A stretch of 64,000 bases of DNA, taken from assembly GCA_022009975.1 (NCBI GenBank), contig CP091733.1:1567001-1631000 (forward strand), written 5' to 3'. The notes beneath the pieces are model-generated. The model was not told the origin of the DNA. It did no database searches and worked only from the letters and a program-made list of their open reading frames with translations. Numbering within the stretch: position 1 is the first letter of the stretch; each line of letters starts with the position of its first letter. This document shows positions 11,740-20,557 of this stretch, one piece after another. Source of the DNA: Phocaeicola vulgatus. GTDB lineage: Bacteria > Bacteroidota > Bacteroidia > Bacteroidales > Tannerellaceae. The position numbers and the translations under genes are program-made.

Positions 11740-12928
11740 AGATTATTGGATATTCAATGTCTTGATAATTTGCATATTTCCCCGTCATTTTACATTCATC
11801 CGGATGAAGGATGACCAATTGGCAGAAGAGAGCGACGTGGTCCTCAATGCCTCGTTGGCTCTTATAATCATATCTCAAGATAAATTCAAACAGATGATAG
11901 CTCGATGCCAAGAAAGCATTCCACACCTCTGCCGGATCCACCTCCTTCAATTGCAGGACATGCTCCTGCAACTCCTCCAAAGTGAGTGGATCAGCTTCCG
12001 TCCGTGCCGTCTTCCGTATGCCGTTGCGTTCTGCAATCCGCCTCAGCATCTGGACAATCTGGTCATTCTCCCTCAGCATTTCCAAAGAGAGACGAGTCTT
12101 GCTATATTGACGAGACTCCATCCACAATGGATTCCTTTCCTCCAGCACTTGCACAAGATTTGTATCTGTCTTGATAAGCAGCTGGTCCTGCAAATATTTC
12201 AGTTTGCGAATCTTCTTATAGAGTTTATTCTGCAGGTCAATCTGGTTTATATAGACGATAATCTGCCTGTCTATCTCCATCAACGCATGATAAGCTTCTA
12301 CAAAGTCGTGCTTCACGTCGCTGCAAGTCTTTGCCATGTGCGGGTCGTTCGCCATGATAAAGAAAGCGTGCTCATTATCCATCAGCTTCTCGCATTCACG
12401 TATCATGGCACGGATGCTATGGCTTTTCTCATCCAAGTTTTGCAGTTTCTTCTTCTTGATGACATAATTGGGCTCTTGCTTGTAAGCATTGTCCATGTTG
12501 CGCTTCAAATCCACCACATTCCTCAAGGTCCTGAATCCGGTCTTTTTCAAGAGTTGCCGCACACTGTCCTGATATCCAGCCCTTCGGTTGGCATTCGCCT
12601 CTTGCAAGAAATATCCGATATACTCCTTCAAGGTATTGATGCACTCCTGCACACTCAGCACGCTGATTTCCTCATTCACATTCAGCACCTCCTCGAAGAA
12701 GTTCAGGTAGTCGCTTTCAATTTCCACCGTATTGCCACTCCTCACCAACACGCCATAATCCAACAATTTCCTCAGCCGAGCCTCATTGCTTCCGACAAGG
12801 TCTAAGGCAAGCCCTAACGGAAACTTCATCAGCTTCCGTTTCTCGAACATCTCTCCCAACAGCCTTTGCTCACGGGAAAGAGTCTTCGTCAACTCCTCGA
12901 TTGTCCGAAAATGAGTCAGAATGTCCAT
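11729..12928 (-). CDS. jetA: Wadjet subunit JetA (MksF-like kleisin)
   Basis: First gene of the Wadjet operon, 399 residues from ATG 12928 (MDILTHFRTIEELTKTL). JetA proteins (DUF3375-like) are kleisin-type subunits joining the SMC heads. The sequence is largely helical, starts with winged-helix-like segments (LLDYGVLVRSGNTVEIESD) and has the long basic and coiled middle expected. A Bacteroidetes promoter lies 22 bases upstream, which argues for ATG 12928 rather than the TTG four codons earlier. No frame damage. The call rests on order, size and neighbours (JetB, SMC JetC, Toprim JetD). The Wadjet subtype (I, II or III) cannot be decided by eye. Confidence 0.85.
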   Translation of the reverse strand: MDILTHFRTIEELTKTLSREQRLLGEMFEKRKLMKFPLGLALDLVGSNEARLRKLLDYGVLVRSGNTVEIESDYLNFFEEVLNVNEEISVLSVQECINTLKEYIGYFLQEANANRRAGYQDSVRQLLKKTGFRTLRNVVDLKRNMDNAYKQEPNYVIKKKKLQNLDEKSHSIRAMIRECEKLMDNEHAFFIMANDPHMAKTCSDVKHDFVEAYHALMEIDRQIIVYINQIDLQNKLYKKIRKLKYLQDQLLIKTDTNLVQVLEERNPLWMESRQYSKTRLSLEMLRENDQIVQMLRRIAERNGIRKTARTEADPLTLEELQEHVLQLKEVDPAEVWNAFLASSYHLFEFILRYDYKSQRGIEDHVALFCQLVILHPDECKMTGKYANYQDIEYPIIYAK

Positions 12929-12949
12929 AACGGGAAACAATTACAAATG

Positions 12950-12980
12950 CTAAAGTACAATCATTTCTCCAACTCTCAAA
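12950..12980 (-). promoter_or_regulatory. Predicted promoter of the Wadjet operon
   Basis: On the minus strand TTTG (12977-12980), 19 bases, then TACTTTAG (12950-12957). This matches the Bacteroidetes primary sigma pattern with one deviation in the -7 box. The predicted transcript start is about 15 bases before the jetA ATG. Confidence 0.6.
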
Positions 12981-13087
12981 ATTTATTTTTGCTGAATTTG
13001 TGGGGTGATGGGAAAAATGTTCCCAATATCCTAATCTGTTATAGTAGGTCGTCAAAAGTTAAAAATGGGGAGGGCTGAGGAGAGACC

Positions 13088-13292
13088 TTACCCCATATAC
13101 TTTCCATCCTTCGACTCAAATATCACACTCGACTCTATCACCTCCACCGTGTGCCACGCACCTTTCGGAACCTGACAGCCATATTGGGCTTGTGTCAGAC
13201 GGAGATGTGCGTAAGTCCAAATTTTGGCGTAAACGGGGATTCTCTTTTGCTTGCTTGAAAAGTTGATCAAGTAATTCTTTATTGATTTCCAT
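13088..13292 (-). pseudogene. Truncated wbuC copy with internal deletion
   Basis: The minus strand repeats the first 34 or so codons and the last 35 or so codons of the intact wbuC at 15970-16422, at high identity, but lacks the middle (matching about 16077-16318). The join puts the two parts in different frames, so the copy is dead: the 5' part reads MEINKELLDQLFKQAKENPR and the 3' part reads QYGCQVPKGAWHTVEVIE. Homology stops close to both ends of the gene. With the intact copy it brackets the AAA ATPase pair, suggesting the pair entered by a recombination or duplication event. Confidence 0.85.
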
Positions 13293-13515
13293 AGTATCTT
13301 TCTCTGTTTAATATCTGCGCAACACCACTTGGAAAGCTTCTGCATAATAGAAGATTAGAAACCCATTGCAGTATCGCTCTGCACTCTACCGCCACTCGGA
13401 TAAGGCTAAAAATTAAATCTTAGGTTTTACTGCTAAAAGAATGCCAGAGTTGACAGCAAGCACACTGTTAATACCTAATAGGTACAGTTTATATTTCTTT
13501 CTAAATTTCAAATGT

Positions 13516-14008
13516 TCATCTTGGTTGCTGTAAAACTGTAAAACTACTAAAAGGAGTCAAGTCATATTCATGTTCTGGTACAGATATGTTCAAGTATACC
13601 TTACAATGTTTACGATCATAAAAGCCCTTACCATCAAGTAACCTCCATGTATCAATAAGTTGAATATATGCCTTGTTGGCATTATCACAAATATTATCAA
13701 ACTTGCAATATTTCAATTCACAAAGCAACAGCCATCCCTTTCCCACATCCTTAGGTCTGCACAAACATTCACAATCATGTACTCCTTGTGGGAAAGCTCT
13801 TGTTTCGCTCAAAGTTCACAGCAAGAATATCAATGCCTTCTTTATTCTGTAAATGGAAAGAAGCTATGTCGTCAAAAGGTTTTTCTTGAATAGTCACTCT
13901 TTTTCGTTCCTCTTTAGGAAAAGTCTTGGTCTTCTCCGTATAGTCGGCTATCCAAATGTCTCCATGACAGACTATCACGTCATTGAATGTACTTTCAATC
14001 TTAGTCAT
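13516..14008 (-). CDS. Small partner of AAA ATPase with ELK nuclease-like motif (frame broken)
   Basis: About 164 residues once one extra base in the AAA at 13811-13813 is discounted, joining GIDILAVN to SETRAFPQGVHDCEC. I do not recognise the family. The central stretch has an acidic pair (HDCEC), then a beta-strand ending in LLLCELKYCK. D...ELK in this spacing resembles the core of PD-(D/E)xK nucleases, an inference from motif shape only. The ATG overlaps the end of the upstream AAA ATPase gene by 8 bases (ATGACTAA), so the two are translationally coupled and probably act together. The pair resembles ATPase-effector defence modules in layout. It ends in a 220-base gap before the wbuC remnant. 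Confidence 0.6.
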
Positions 14009-15284
14009 AGAACGTTGAATAATTTGAGAAGTCCGTCATTATAAGTTTCATCACACGGTCGAAATAGTTGCCGCGAATAAGACCGTCAGCATCCTGAAGT
14101 GTCATATTCTTTTTATCAACCATTGACGAGAACTCCCCGTCATGTATTTCCCAAACAGCCACATCTTTAGGATTAACCCAACTGCTTTCATGTTCTCTCA
14201 ACTCAGAAACAGTTGTAGGTATCTTATCCTTAACCTTATATCCCAACATGCAATTGTTAAGAGCATAGAGTATGTAAGGACTATGTGTAGCAATAAACAA
14301 GTTGTCATTATGCAAAGCTGTATTCTTCAACAACTCATACACCAATTCCACCTGTGTCAATGGAAAGAGATTTTGCTCCGGCTCTTCCAAATAGATATCC
14401 GAGTGGGACGTTTGTGTATATGCGGAAACAAGTTGCTTGAAATCCTCAAAATCCTCCTTTGATGCAAATACACGCTTCGTTAAACCCAACTTGCCAATAA
14501 AGACGTTCCCCTCTTCTCCTGCTTGTTTAGCGGCATTCTTAAACTTGCTCTCATAAATGTGTTGGGCAATCTCTTCGTTTTCTGTTTCCGTTTTCGAACT
14601 CAACATTTCGTTAGGGCTATACTGCTTGCGGAAAAGATAATCTAAATATACCCACATCGGTATAACAGACTGCAGACCACTTGAAGCATCAGACAGTTCC
14701 ATTTTCTTGTCGTCATCCAACAAGATATAATCATGATCGGTCTGCTTGTCATAGAAGAAACCGACATTCAAATTCAAAACAGGCAACACCGCCTCGTCAC
14801 CACACAGCTTATGTGCATAAGCCCAATCTGCAATGAAGCTCTTCAAGTTGGTAGAGTCCATCTTGACATCAAACCAATTAGGGATAGAAGAAACCAAGTT
14901 TCTCTCAGCAGGGATATACGAAACCCGTGGACGTTTATAGTTAAACCTATTTTGAGCATTACCCCATCGCAAGTTGAACGTTTCTTTTGCGAAATCAATA
15001 GTGAAACTCAAGAAATCACTCTTATATTCAATGCTACTGTCTTCATGCAAAAAGCATCTCAACTTATGGAACGCGAGCAAGTTTTCCTTTACATATTCAA
15101 AATCAGCAAAGCCATTCTTGCCCTGCTCCAGTTGAATTCGTTTTTCCGCCCAAGCACAGAAACACGCAATCTTCAGAATGCAGCTCTTACCTGCACTCTG
15201 AGGACCAATAACTACATTGATGCGTTTCAGCGTCAATTCCACATGTTTAATAGGACCTATATGATGAATTGTCAATTTCTTCAT
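14001..15284 (-). CDS. AAA/ABC-type ATPase, OLD-like (AAA_15/AAA_21)
   Basis: 427-residue ATPase with ABC-like head motifs: Walker A GPQSAGKS in VVIGPQSAGKSCILK, a signature-like SDASSGLQSV, Walker B DIYLEEPEQNLFP, and the His switch FIATHSPYIL. These are the order and spacing of OLD/RecF-like ATPases of defence systems. There is no Toprim domain, so the effector must be separate. The overlapping downstream small ELK-motif protein is the obvious candidate. ATG 15284 (MKKLTIHHIGPIKHV) is chosen over one 18 codons earlier because a strong promoter (15323-15354) covers the earlier start, and an AAAGAAAG tract precedes 15284. ATPase role is sure from motifs; a defence role is inferred. Confidence 0.85.
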   Translation of the reverse strand: MKKLTIHHIGPIKHVELTLKRINVVIGPQSAGKSCILKIACFCAWAEKRIQLEQGKNGFADFEYVKENLLAFHKLRCFLHEDSSIEYKSDFLSFTIDFAKETFNLRWGNAQNRFNYKRPRVSYIPAERNLVSSIPNWFDVKMDSTNLKSFIADWAYAHKLCGDEAVLPVLNLNVGFFYDKQTDHDYILLDDDKKMELSDASSGLQSVIPMWVYLDYLFRKQYSPNEMLSSKTETENEEIAQHIYESKFKNAAKQAGEEGNVFIGKLGLTKRVFASKEDFEDFKQLVSAYTQTSHSDIYLEEPEQNLFPLTQVELVYELLKNTALHNDNLFIATHSPYILYALNNCMLGYKVKDKIPTTVSELREHESSWVNPKDVAVWEIHDGEFSSMVDKKNMTLQDADGLIRGNYFDRVMKLIMTDFSNYSTFYD

Positions 15285-15322
15285 TCTCTTAGCTTTCTTT
15301 ATGAATATATCTTGCTTTATTG

Positions 15323-15354
15323 CAAAGGTAAAGAACACCTTTCACACTCGCAAA
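15323..15354 (-). promoter_or_regulatory. Promoter of the AAA ATPase pair
   Basis: Minus strand TTTG (15351-15354), 20 bases, TACCTTTG (15323-15330): a full match to the Bacteroidetes consensus. A second -7 box TACCTTTG lies at 15382-15389 inside a 26-base segment (15374-15399) identical to one upstream of the IS66 remnant. Confidence 0.75.
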
Positions 15355-15371
15355 TATCTCCATAAGCAATT

Positions 15372-15578
15372 TCATCCAAGGCAAAGGTATATTTCATTAG
15401 CCGCTCTCGGCACGCCATAGTCCGTACAACTCTCCATTCCCATTATCTCTTTCCATGCCTCATAATTGCTCTCATCCACGCAATCGGGGCAACGCATCCC
15501 ACCCATGCTCCATGCCTTTTCAGACAGATAGAAAATCCAATTGTATTTTTTCTTATCGGGCATCTTTATCAAATCCAT
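15372..15578 (-). CDS. Hypothetical 68-residue protein with CPDC motif
   Basis: Open frame MDLIKMPDKKKYNWIFYLSE then MRCPDCVDE. It contains a CxxC-type CPDC and an aromatic N-terminus. No family recognised. Its last nine codons coincide with the 26-base segment shared with the IS66 upstream region, so it may be a chimeric remnant. Given its position between wbuC and the AAA pair, it could be the end of a displaced gene. Coding status uncertain. Confidence 0.35.
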   Translation of the reverse strand: MDLIKMPDKKKYNWIFYLSEKAWSMGGMRCPDCVDESNYEAWKEIMGMESCTDYGVPRAANEIYLCLG

Positions 15579-15969
15579 TGCTGATGATGGCTGATATTGA
15601 TCTCCAAAATTCCGTATTAGTCATATCACAACTTTATATTGGTGACATTTTACCTTTTTGTGGTAAAGTTACTCATTTTACTTTGTATATGCAAATTGCA
15701 AGCTTCCAAAAGTTTACCGGTGCTTATAGCTGAATTGTTAAAAATCTCACTTGTTTATTAACTCTTTGCTGATGGCCAATCCGATTTTATCTGGTCGCAG
15801 ACCGAAGAAATCTCTGATATTTCTTCCTACTTTGAGCCCTATTAAAACGGTGTTATAATAGTGTTATAATAGCATTATAACGGCGTTTTAACACTGTATA
15901 TTTGCTACTCAATACATACCATTCCACTTGGATTGGAACAATTTTGCGGCGTATGTCCTTGTAGAGGTC
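15579..15969. other. Non-coding spacer between wbuC and the AAA pair
   Basis: 390 bases with no convincing gene. It holds a 26-base stretch at 15736-15761 that matches 32215-32240 at 24 of 26 positions, and the palindrome at 15842-15891. Confidence 0.6.
15842..15891. repeat. AT-rich palindrome with internal tandem 11-mer
   Basis: 18-base arms (15842-15859 and 15874-15891) pair at 16 of 18 positions. The left half holds two copies of TGTTATAATAG. It lies about 80 bases past the wbuC stop in the direction of transcription, so it may terminate the capsule operon. Confidence 0.6.
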
Positions 15970-16422
15970 TTACCCCATATACTTTCCATCCTTCGCCTCA
16001 AATATCACACTTGGCTCTATCACCTCCACCGTGTGCCACGCACCTTTCGGAACCTGACAGCCATATTGGGATTGGGCAGGACAAAGGTGAATACGCTCTA
16101 TTTCCCGGAAACGGCTTCCTATTGTCACATCTTGCGCATCCATTCCCCTTTCAAAGCAAGCGGCATCTTCACCTTTTAACGGAGACAACAAGGGGCTTAT
16201 CTCCTCATAAATAACCTCATCCAACTTGCCACACAAACAGATAACAGTCTCCGCTGTATCTTCATGCCGATGAATGGGCACAACCGTTCCCGGCAACAAA
16301 GCATTCAACATACGCTGGCTTGTGTCAGACGGAGATGTGCGTAAATCGAAGCCCTGACGTAAACGGGGATTCTCTTTTGCTTGCTTGAAAAGTTGATCAA
16401 GTAATTCTTTATTGATTTCCAT
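15970..16422 (-). CDS. wbuC: WbuC-family cupin metalloprotein
   Basis: 150-residue cupin of the WbuC family, found at the ends of capsule and O-antigen operons; enzymatic role not established. Metal-binding His residues are visible in PIHRHEDTAETV (His51, His53) and GAWHTVEV (His130), with the family's C-terminal FEAKDGKY. A segment at about 74-104 (EEISPLLSPLKGED and onward) is longer than the usual turn at this point and looks like an in-frame insertion. The ATG overlaps the DegT gene end by 14 bases, so it is the last gene of the capsule operon. A deleted copy lies at 13088-13292. Confidence 0.85.
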   Translation of the reverse strand: MEINKELLDQLFKQAKENPRLRQGFDLRTSPSDTSQRMLNALLPGTVVPIHRHEDTAETVICLCGKLDEVIYEEISPLLSPLKGEDAACFERGMDAQDVTIGSRFREIERIHLCPAQSQYGCQVPKGAWHTVEVIEPSVIFEAKDGKYMG

Positions 16423-17701
16423 TTACGATGTCTATAAAGTTCTCAATCACATATTCCAAATCTTCATCTGTCATCTTTGTATTCAAAGGTAGAGTGATTT
16501 CGTTTTCAAACATGTGATAAGCATTCGGGAAATCCTTGATGTCAAAACCCAAGTTCTTGTAAGCTGTCATCATGGGTAACGGCTTATAATGAACATTAGT
16601 GGCAATACCACGCTCCGCCATCTTTTCAATCACCTTGTTTGTTTCCTCACGAGTCTTGCCCAACAAACGTACCAGGTATAAGTGACCTGAAGATGTGTGC
16701 TCCTCATCATAATGGTTTAGCACAGCCACATTCAATGGTTTCAAGGCCTCGTCATAACGCTCAATCATCTTGCGTCTGCGCTCCAACATCCCTTTGTAAC
16801 GCTGCATCTGCACCAGTCCGATAGCAGCCACCACGTCCGTCATATTACATTTGTACCATGTTCCAATGATATCATACTCCCAAGCACCGAGCTTGGTCTT
16901 TGCCAGCGCATCCTTGTTCTGACCATGCAGACTCAACAGCTGCGCCTTGCGGTAAAGGTTCTCATTCCAGGTCTCGCCCACTATCTCTGGCACACCGCTG
17001 AAGGTATTATCCTCATTCTTGTCCAAATCTTTCACCATCAGCTCATTGCCGAACGGCAGATTCCACGACAGTGCACCACCCTCAGCAGTAGTCAGATTCT
17101 TCACGGCATGGAAAGAGAACGATGAAAAGTCAGCTATCGAGCCCACCATCTTCCCCTTGCACGAAGCGCCAAAGGCGTGGGCAGCATCGCAACAGACGGC
17201 AATACGACCAAGCATCTTCTGCAGGTCGGTCTTGGGAGTGAAGATGTCCTTCTTGCTCTCAACAATACTATACAGTCTGTCGTAGTCGCAAGGAATACCA
17301 GCCAGGTCAACAGGAATGATAGCCTTGGTCTTTGGAGTGATAGCCTTCTCCACAGCCTCATAATCCATCTCGAGGCAATCCTTCTGCACATCCACGAACA
17401 CGAGCTTTGCCCCCACGTGCTCCACGATAGAAGCACTTGCCGTATAGGTATAGGCAGGCACAATCACCTCGTCGCCCTCGCCAATGCCCAACACCCTCAG
17501 CGCCATTTCGCCGCAAGCCGTCTGCGAGTTCAGGCATACAGCCTTGTCCACACCCACAAATCCAGCCACTTCCTTTTCCAACTTCTTTGTGCGCGGTCCG
17601 GTTGTTATCCAGCCGGACAGAATGGCATCACGCACTTCTGCCGCCTCGGCTTCCGTCATGTCAGGCGGAGAGAAAGGCACATTACGCAATTTCATTGTCA
17701 T
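16409..17701 (-). CDS. DegT/DnrJ/EryC1/StrS-family PLP aminotransferase
   Basis: 430-residue sugar aminotransferase using pyridoxal phosphate to convert a keto-sugar nucleotide to an amino sugar for the polysaccharide. Family landmarks: GWITTGPRTKKLEKE near the N-terminus, PAYTYTASA, cofactor Asp in CDAAHAFGA, and the Schiff-base Lys in FSFHAVKNLTTAEGG. The C-terminal substrate part (NVHYKPLPMM) is complete. Intact frame. Two in-frame ATGs (17701, 17695) are possible. It follows the antisense ATPase gene and overlaps wbuC. The substrate is probably made by a dehydratase not seen here or encoded elsewhere. Confidence 0.92.
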   Translation of the reverse strand: MTMKLRNVPFSPPDMTEAEAAEVRDAILSGWITTGPRTKKLEKEVAGFVGVDKAVCLNSQTACGEMALRVLGIGEGDEVIVPAYTYTASASIVEHVGAKLVFVDVQKDCLEMDYEAVEKAITPKTKAIIPVDLAGIPCDYDRLYSIVESKKDIFTPKTDLQKMLGRIAVCCDAAHAFGASCKGKMVGSIADFSSFSFHAVKNLTTAEGGALSWNLPFGNELMVKDLDKNEDNTFSGVPEIVGETWNENLYRKAQLLSLHGQNKDALAKTKLGAWEYDIIGTWYKCNMTDVVAAIGLVQMQRYKGMLERRRKMIERYDEALKPLNVAVLNHYDEEHTSSGHLYLVRLLGKTREETNKVIEKMAERGIATNVHYKPLPMMTAYKNLGFDIKDFPNAYHMFENEITLPLNTKMTDEDLEYVIENFIDIVNGNQ

Positions 17702-17770
17702 AATATGATTATAAATATTTAATTGATCAGATTATTTGTTTTGGATAATTTCGTTTTTTTCGACGATTTA

Positions 17771-17802
17771 TTTGTTTGGATAATTTTATTTCGTTATCTT
17801 TG
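17771..17802 (+). promoter_or_regulatory. Promoter of the DUF4143-type ATPase gene
   Basis: TTTG (17771-17774), 20 bases, TATCTTTG (17795-17802): full match to the Bacteroidetes consensus, 30 bases before the ATG. It shows that this antisense gene has its own promoter inside the capsule locus. Confidence 0.75.
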
Positions 17803-17832
17803 TAACTGAAATACAACAATTTACGAATCACC

Positions 17833-19217
17833 ATGTACTACAAGAGAATTATAGATAAACATCTATCAGAATGGGCTTCACGCGATACACGTAAACCTAT
17901 TCTACTTCGAGGAGCACGACAGGTAGGCAAGTCCTCTGCTGTGCGTCATTTAGGCAAGCAATTCAAAAACTTTTTAGAAATAAATTTTGAGATGGAGCCT
18001 CAATACAAAGCTATCTTCCAGCCCGACCTAAATGTCAATCGTATCGTTATGCAGATTTCTGCAATATCAGGCTCAAGGATAGAAGAAGGCGAGACACTTC
18101 TCTTTATGGATGAGATACAGGAGTGTCCAGAGGCTATTATGTCATTACGTTTTTTCAAGGAGAACATACCACGACTTCATGTTATTGCAGCAGGTTCCCT
18201 ATTAGAGTTCGCTCTTGCTGAATTACCGACATTTGGCGTAGGTAGAATCCATTCTATGTTCATGTACCCAATGACCTTCGATGAATTTCTTCTTGCTAAC
18301 AAAGAAGATATATTACTTGAAGCTCGTAACGCAGCATCTTCACAATCACCTCTTCCTGAGCCATTGCACGAGAAATTAGTCAGTCTGCTTCGCACATATA
18401 TGCTTGTAGGAGGAATGCCCGAATGTGTTGGCAAATGGGTTGAGACTCACGATTACTTGCTTTGTCAGGAAGTTCAAATGATATACTTGTAAGCTATGAG
18501 GACGACTTTCCTAAATACAAGAAAAAGGCTGACATCAATTTACTTCGCAACATATTGCGTAGTGCTGCCGTACAAGCTACGAAGAAGTTTGTCTACACCA
18601 AAGTAGGCGACTATAAGACAGCAGAAGTCAAGAGTGCGCTCAATCTGCTCATTCTTGCTGGATTACTAATCCCCGTAACTCATACCAGTGCCAATGGACT
18701 TCCTTTAGGTAGCGAAGCAGACAATTCCTATCGTAAGATTTTATTCTTTGACTGTGGACTTATGTTGCGACTTTTGGGCATCACTATAGGAGATACGACC
18801 ATGCTTACCACCCAAATACTTACAGCAACAGCAGCCGACCTTGTCAACAAGGGTACTATGGCAGAGCTTGTTGCTGGTTTGGAAATGCTTCACTATATGA
18901 CACCCAACTTGCGGCATGAGTTGTTTTATTGGGTACGTTTGTCAAAGAATTCATTAGCAGAAATCGACTATCTCCTACCATCACATCTAAATATTCTTCC
19001 CATTGAAGTCAAGGCTGGAATCCAAGGTGGAATGAAAAGTCTGTGGGCATTTATGCGTGAGAAACACATCACCGAGGCTGTTCGTTGCTCATTAGAGAAT
19101 TTCGGAGAGTTTTGTTACACTGACAAAGAAGATGCAGATACCGTTCGTCATGTCAGCGTTTTCCCTCTCTATGCCGTTTCACAGATAATAAGATCCACAA
19201 CATCTAAAACTATGTAA
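17833..19217 (+). CDS. AAA_14/DUF4143-family ATPase (frame broken)
   Basis: ATP-binding protein of about 460 residues with an N-terminal AAA_14 domain and a C-terminal DUF4143 domain. Walker A is LLRGARQVGKSS, Walker B is ETLLFMDEIQECP, sensor-like VIAAGSLLEFAL, and the DUF4143 end carries EIDYLLPSHLNILPIEVK, a restriction-nuclease-like strand pattern. One A is missing in the AAA at 18476-18478; adding it reads CQEVQNDILVSYEDD without break. The function of this very common family is unknown. It lies opposite to the surrounding capsule genes, with its own promoter and a shared hairpin terminator, so it is an independent insertion. Confidence 0.85.
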
Positions 19218-19245
19218 AGTATTCCACATAGATTTATGTCTCTTA

Positions 19246-19303
19246 CGTTTTCTCGTCATAGCAAAGTTCAAGCAAGCTTGCTTTGCTCATGACAAGAAAA
19301 TGT
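19246..19303. terminator. Bidirectional hairpin terminator
   Basis: Arms 19246-19266 and 19281-19303 pair over about 20 bases with two mismatches and one bulge, flanked by T-rich and A-rich runs. It lies between the convergent ATPase gene and the glycosyltransferase gene. Confidence 0.7.
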
Positions 19304-19313
19304 TTTAAATCTT

Positions 19314-20557
19314 TTACTTTGCTTTTATACCGCAAACTTCTTTGATTACATCCACATACTTCTGTGTTCCTACTTCACGCGTCAAGTTGTCCATTACAAA
19401 CTGTCTGCCGTTAATGCCGTATTTCTTGCAGAGGTCACGGTTTTCATACAGTTTGATGATTGACTGTTTGAAAGCTTCTTTGTCTCCTGCTTTTGTGAAG
19501 ATACCACACTCATTGCCTGCCAGTATATCCTTCAACTCATTCTCGTCGAAGTTGGCAAGCACCGGACGTGAAGCCGACATGATGCTCCAAGTCTTTGAAG
19601 GCACAGAGTTTGCGCCTACTCCTGGTTTAGAGATTACAAGACCAGCATCACCCAAAGAGAACACATGACTGATGTCCTCATAAGGCTGGAATGGAATCAT
19701 CGTTACATTTGTCAGTTCATCACGCTTCACGATTTCTTCCACTTGCGCCTTGTATGCGCCCTCACCCACAAGCACCAGTCCTATATCAGGATGTGTGGTC
19801 TTCAACTCCTTCATCACCTCAAGCAGCATATCCATGTTCTGAGTAAGACCAATATTTCCGCTATACTCGATATAGAACTTAGAGCGATCAAGCTGATACT
19901 TATCTAAAAGCTTGTTCTTGTCACGAGGGATATCAACTACGGCATTCTGATCCACCCAATTATAGACAACTACAATCTTATCCTCAGGCACACCCTTAGC
20001 CATGATATTATTCTTAAAATCTTCAGAAATTACTATAATCTTGTCAGCATGCTATAGGTAAAGTCTTCGATAACACGACCTATCTTCCAAAGTAAGCCTC
20101 CTTTCTTGGCAAGAGAGGTTCCAGCGAGAGAATCTGGAAAAATATCTTGCAAACAATATACAAAAGGTATATTCCTAAAAATCTTAAGCAAAGAGCCTAA
20201 CAATCCTTGAATAGGTGGAGTCGACTCCAAATAGACGCAATCCACATTCTTTTCAGTTAGCCCATACCATAATTGTATAATCCAATTAAAAGAATAACGC
20301 ATCGCCCTTAAAACAGGATTCTTTCCTTCACGATACATAGCAAAACGATGTACACGTAATTTACCATCATACATCATTTCCTCTTTTTTATTCTTATATT
20401 CAGCATACTCCTCATCAGAAAGTCCTCTTGTTGGTCTTGACGCATGTATCACCATATCAAAGCCTTCATTTGCAAACGCTTCCAACCGATTTTCTACCAA
20501 ATATATACTTGCAGCTTTCTCAGGTAAGAAATAGCCTGTTAATTGTAATACTTTCAT
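19314..20557 (-). CDS. Glycosyltransferase family 4, WbuB-like (frame broken)
   Basis: GT-B glycosyltransferase of about 414 residues. The N-terminal acceptor domain starts MKVLQLTGYFLPEKAAS and includes FVYCLQDIFPDSL. The C-terminal nucleotide-sugar domain has IEYSGNIGLTQNMDMLL and the donor-binding PSKTWSIMSASRPVLA. One base is missing near 20048-20051, where the frame passes from FTYSML to ADKIIVISEDF. It resembles WbuB, an N-acetylfucosamine-type transferase; sugar specificity is unknown. Its 5' end touches the ATP-grasp gene (shared base 20557), so they are co-transcribed. Confidence 0.85.

Noticed and set aside
11726..12805. Long open frame (359 codons, + strand) opposite jetA
   Set aside because: Composition is a mirror of the helical JetA coding strand (Leu/His/Gln-rich without motifs); no ribosome-binding site or family. 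Shadow frame.
13516..15284. Assignment of the ATPase pair to PARIS or Septu
   Set aside because: The partner lacks an HNH motif (Septu PtuB) and is too short and unlike DUF4435 (PARIS AriB).
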